Made by a program: the position numbers and the translations under genes. DNA of 64,000 nt from Cunninghamia lanceolata (lineage: Eukaryota > Streptophyta > Pinopsida > Cupressales > Cupressaceae): assembly GCA_027924645.1 (NCBI GenBank), contig BSBN01000047.1, forward strand, positions 9,920,001 to 9,984,000, in the 5' to 3' direction. Shown piece after piece: positions 60,565 to 64,000 of this stretch; positions within the stretch are counted from its first letter, which is position 1, and each line of letters opens with the position of its first letter. The notes beneath the pieces were generated by a model that saw only the letters and a list, made by a program, of their open reading frames with translations, did no database searches and was not told where the DNA came from.

Positions 60565-63500
60565 ATGGCTACACCTTTGGTTGTTGATATTACTAAAAGG
60601 CCTTGATCCAAATTTAAGAAAATCCACACAAATCAATAGAAGTCAACCCATTAGGTGCATTTTCAAGTGTTCCATATGGTGTGTTGTATACTGAAGATAT
60701 CAGGGTTTATATTCATGTGAGCATAGATGAATGTGGGGACTCAAGGTATGTGGATTTGTTTGAGAGTCATTTGAGTGATGAAAATCACAATCTTAAGCCC
60801 AAATATAAGGCACTGCATGATAAACATTTCATTCAGATTATGGGGTTTCCAACATTTGATCAAGATGAATGGGTCTGGTATGTTTTAAGCCGAATGCATG
60901 ATGAGTTTTTGTTGCTAATGAAACCATTCAAAATTATAAAGGATGCTATCAGGATTGTGACTGGGTTGAATTCAACTAGTGGATTACCCATGCTGAAAGT
61001 TGTGAAAAACCAAACAGTGATCGATGCTACCAGTGCCAAGTTTGACAAAAGGCCAATGACCATCAATGATATTATAGAACCAGATGTTAAGTTTGCCTCT
61101 ATGGTGATTGGCTACAAGATTTACCACTCCAGTAGGGAAACTCTATCTCTAGAACGGCCATATATGTTGCATACAAAATGCTAAAGGAAAATGTAAATTA
61201 TGATTTGTGTGAATTATTACAGAACCAACTAATTGAGAACTTAAACAAAATCAAGAAAGACAAGAAAAACACCTTTAAATATGGTACATTGGTTCTATGT
61301 TTATTTTTCTACTTTATGAATGAGGTACCTGGAGTAAAAGGTGTACACTGGACTAATGATGAGCCAATAGCTATTCAGATCAGAGATCATCTACGTAGCA
61401 TTGGTGACTGTAAAGCACATAAAACTGCTATTTGGAGATACTTCAAGAATTTTTAGAATATGATGCATTCTAGAGAAAGAATCCCCAAATCAGTTGTTGA
61501 GAAGTACAAGAATGAAATATGTTTTATGGTTTACACTGATCAGTACTTAATGGAAGCAGTAGAACCTAGAACTATTTAGATCATGCCCATGGGGTATGAG
61601 GTACATGGAAAAATCTTGAATATGTATGCTCAACACCTTTTGAGCAAGCCAAAAGATAAAATAGTTAAAAGATTTGGGACATATGAGGAACTAAGTGTAA
61701 AATTGCATGAAAAGCTTAGAAAACCTAAAACCAAAAGGAAAGTAAGAAAAGAAGTTGAGTAGTTGGCTGAGAATATAGGCCTCACAAAGGAAGCTGTGAG
61801 ACAATTCAGGGGAAGAACTGAAAAGGCAGAGAAAGAGAAACATGATAAGAAACAAGGAAGTGCTCCAGTAGAATCCTCCTCCACTCTAAGGACTACTAGG
61901 AGCTCTACTACTATCCCTGTTCCCCCAAAGTCTACTAATCCTAAGAAATCGAAAGACATATCATCCGGTAAAGGAACAAAAAGAAAGAAAACAAAGGCCA
62001 CAAGAATGTATATGAGCACAAAAGATGATGAGGAGACAGAGACAGATGAAGAGGTTAAAGAAATAAGATCTAAGAAAGCCAAGATTTCAAAGGCCTCTGA
62101 GGACCATCCTTCCAGAAGAAAAAAGGCAAGTAAAAAGCAAGAAACTGGTAAGGTTGTTATGACAATTGATGAAATTGTAAAAATAATTACTATTCATGGA
62201 AATCTAAGGCCTATCAGAGAATATTGTGATAATTTTGATAAAGCAAATAAGAAAATCTTGGAGGATGCCACCATCCTGTACTTGAATAAATTCAATAGAG
62301 CTCTACTTGAAATTTTGCAAGAAATTCCTAAAAGTTTAAGGAATATACTAGAGATGAGAAAGGAAGCCGCTAATGCTAAAGACTTAGAAATCAGAGAACA
62401 TGTCCTCTCCACCTTGTGTCTAGTAATGACCAGAAGGGAAGCAAATAAAATCCTCAAGGAAGTAAAGGAGGAATTCAAAAGCAAGATCTGGATGAACAAG
62501 CTAATGCTTGGTAAAATTGAGGAAGTTGTAAAAGAAACAGAGGAAATTTTGAGGAAGGCCCTAGACAAAGATAAATATTATATTGTTTCAGAGGAACAAG
62601 TTGAGGAAGGCAATTCTTCAATTCTGGAACAAGGATCTTCAGAAGTAGAGACTAGAAGGGGAAATGCTCCTCCAGAACAACAAACCTACATGGAGACACT
62701 AAGTCCTACTCAAGATGACTGAGAAGAACAAGGATCAAAAGTCAGAAGAGGCTGAAGGCAAAAAGGATACCTAGGATCAAATAGATAGAGTTAACACAGA
62801 AGTAAACATGGAAATAGAAATTCCCTCTGAAGTTGGCTCACAGCAAAAGGAAGAAGAAGAAGTCAAGGATAAGGAAGATAAAACAGAAAAAGATGGTGCA
62901 AATATTGATGCACCCAAACAAAATAGTCCTAATACTGAAACTGAGAAAACTCAAGGAAGGAAGATGGCCCTAAAATTGTGGCAAGAAACACTATAGATGT
63001 AGTGAAGAGTTTCCTGAGTAAAGAGATGCTAGAGTTTGATGAACCAGAACTGATTCAAGGACCAATCAACTTGGATACTCTCTCTAGTCCAAATGATGAA
63101 GATAGCATCTTTCACACAAGCTAAGGCAAGTGAAAAGATATTGGAATCCCACATAGAGGATAGTTAATTGTTAGGCCTTGCATCCAATATATTGGAGAAG
63201 ATAATGCCAACTTTCTAGAAGAATCCATCTGATTCTCCCTCTGAAAATCTAAAGAGCCTTGTAAATTCTATAAGTACAGACTTTGAATCCTTTGAGAAGT
63301 CTGCAGAGATTAAAATCTGGAATGAATTTTTGGATAAGAGATTTAGTGAGCTAAAGGGCCTAATAGGGAATGATAAAAGGATACTTGATATCAGTATGAA
63401 GAGTATTCAAAATGCTTTCAATGATGGAAGTGATGTATACAAATTTTGTCTATCTTGGCCCAAAGTTATTGAGGATATTGAGAAGAAGATTAAAGAGCGA

Positions 63501-63866
63501 GAACAAAGATTGCTAAATCTATCTCAAAATTTTGACCCTCTAACAGTTTCTCTGATAAGTCAGGAGTGTCAAGCAATCAGCTTGACTGATGAAATAAAGA
63601 AGCTTGTTAAAGAAAAGAGCAATATTGTGGAGAGAATGTGTGAGCTCTAGGGATTGATTGCCCCCAAGTTAGAAACAATTTTTAATGCTTTATCAGAAGC
63701 TCAAGTTGCAGTCTGAATAGGTGATCCTTCAGATCTAAAGAAAGTAGAAACACAGGCATTCCTACAAAGAGAACACAACTCAATTTTGGATGGCATAAAA
63801 AGTAGTTGGGCCTCTAAACTTGTGTAGTTGAAAAATAGTTTTGCAGATATCTTCAAGTTCATGTAA
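60565..63866 (+). pseudogene. Accessory protein of the copia-type element, about 1100 codons
   Basis: Begins probably at ATG 60565 (MATPLVVDITKRP), with frameshifts near 60605, 61170 and 62720 and stops near 61456, 61578 and 61760. It ends at TAA 63864. N-terminal part: MGFPTFDQDEWVWYVLSRMHDEF, FKIIKDAIRIVTGL, then GTLVLCLFFYFMNEVPGVKG (61280-61345). Basic middle with GKGTKRKKTK (about 61970-62000), acidic stretches, then coiled-coil segments to the end (KVIEDIEKKIKEREQRLLNL). The front looks PMD-like; the layout (front domain, nuclear-type basic part, coiled coil, about 1050 residues) parallels the LTR gene at 19839. Function unknown. Confidence 0.65.
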
Positions 63867-63961
63867 ATATAAAGCATCGATTATTTGTACATATGCGACC
63901 TTACATACAAATTTCTTGTGAAATTTTTTGTTTGTGGATCCCACCCTTTTCCATTTATGTC

Positions 63962-63971
63962 AAAGGGGGAG
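63962..63971 (+). other. Polypurine tract
   Basis: AAAGGGGGAG about 95 bases after the accessory gene stop. This is the usual form of the plus-strand primer before a plant copia 3' LTR. The LTR itself is not reached before 64000. Confidence 0.65.
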
Positions 63972-64000
63972 TGAGAGATGGTGAAAAATGAAAGAAAATG

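Larger units (their letters stand above)
57777..64000 (+). mobile_element. copia-type element with gag and accessory gene but no pol found
   Basis: 5' LTR (57777-58861), primer site, gag with tandem zinc knuckles, then a long accessory gene and a polypurine tract AAAGGGGGAG (63962-63971). No protease, integrase, reverse transcriptase or RNase H motif was found between 58862 and 63962, where a copia pol would need about 4 kb. The 3' LTR would lie beyond the window, so a pol further downstream is not excluded. Coding parts contain several stops and frameshifts. Confidence 0.7.

Noticed and set aside
61630..62082. 150-codon minus-strand frame rich in Ser, Leu and Phe
   Set aside because: Complement of the Lys/Glu-rich accessory gene; apparent membrane character is a by-product of that composition.

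Overview
This 64 kb window is a stack of nested plant LTR retrotransposons. I see no host gene, rRNA, tRNA or CRISPR array. The density of long LTR elements, the long-LTR Ty3/gypsy (Tat-like, Tekay-like) and copia families, and plant mobile domain (PMD) type genes inside the elements point to a large-genome seed plant. A gymnosperm is plausible, but that is inference.

Layout. 1-6849: 3' part of a Tat-like Ty3/gypsy element (integrase end, an antisense PMD gene, a 3' LTR) inserted in a decayed minus-strand copia (6850-about 10521). 10522-14673: 5' end of a minus-strand element with a 3.5 kb LTR of Tekay/Del type. 14674-15894: nothing recognised. 15895-16489: copia-like LTR remnant. 16490-17537 plus 39864-39998: one minus-strand LTR (family B) split by the centrepiece of the window. 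17538-39858: a 22.3 kb Ty3/gypsy element with 6.5 kb LTRs, target duplication GGTCC, a primer binding site and a nearly intact 2263-codon gag-pol. 40259-about 57750: a plus-strand family-B element that keeps gag but no pol; it is broken by a complete copia (43417-49745, duplication GTTTG) and by a short non-autonomous element with 1.37 kb LTRs (51508-55576). 57777-64000: 5' LTR, gag and accessory gene of a copia-type element in which I find no pol before a polypurine tract.

Most unusual feature. Each 6.5 kb LTR carries a gene of 1047 codons. The 5' copy has one nonsense codon and the 3' copy six. The gene lies in U3, upstream of the TATA box for genomic RNA. It has its own TATA-like box, a short 5' leader, three AATAAA signals after the stop, and about 1.7 kb of upstream DNA dotted with roughly 37 GCGCC pentamers. 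This layout resembles U3-resident accessory genes of some animal retroviruses. Two other elements also carry accessory genes: the antisense PMD gene and a gene of about 1.1 kb codons in the last element. All three proteins may share a PMD-like N-terminal signature, and at least two have basic and coiled-coil C-terminal parts.

Decay. Six of seven nonsense codons in the two LTR gene copies are CAG to TAG. Many GCGCC units are intact in one LTR and GCACC or GTGCC in the other. Both patterns fit deamination of methylated CHG and CG sites. All coordinates were read by eye; LTR ends marked approximate lack a clear TG...CA or target duplication.
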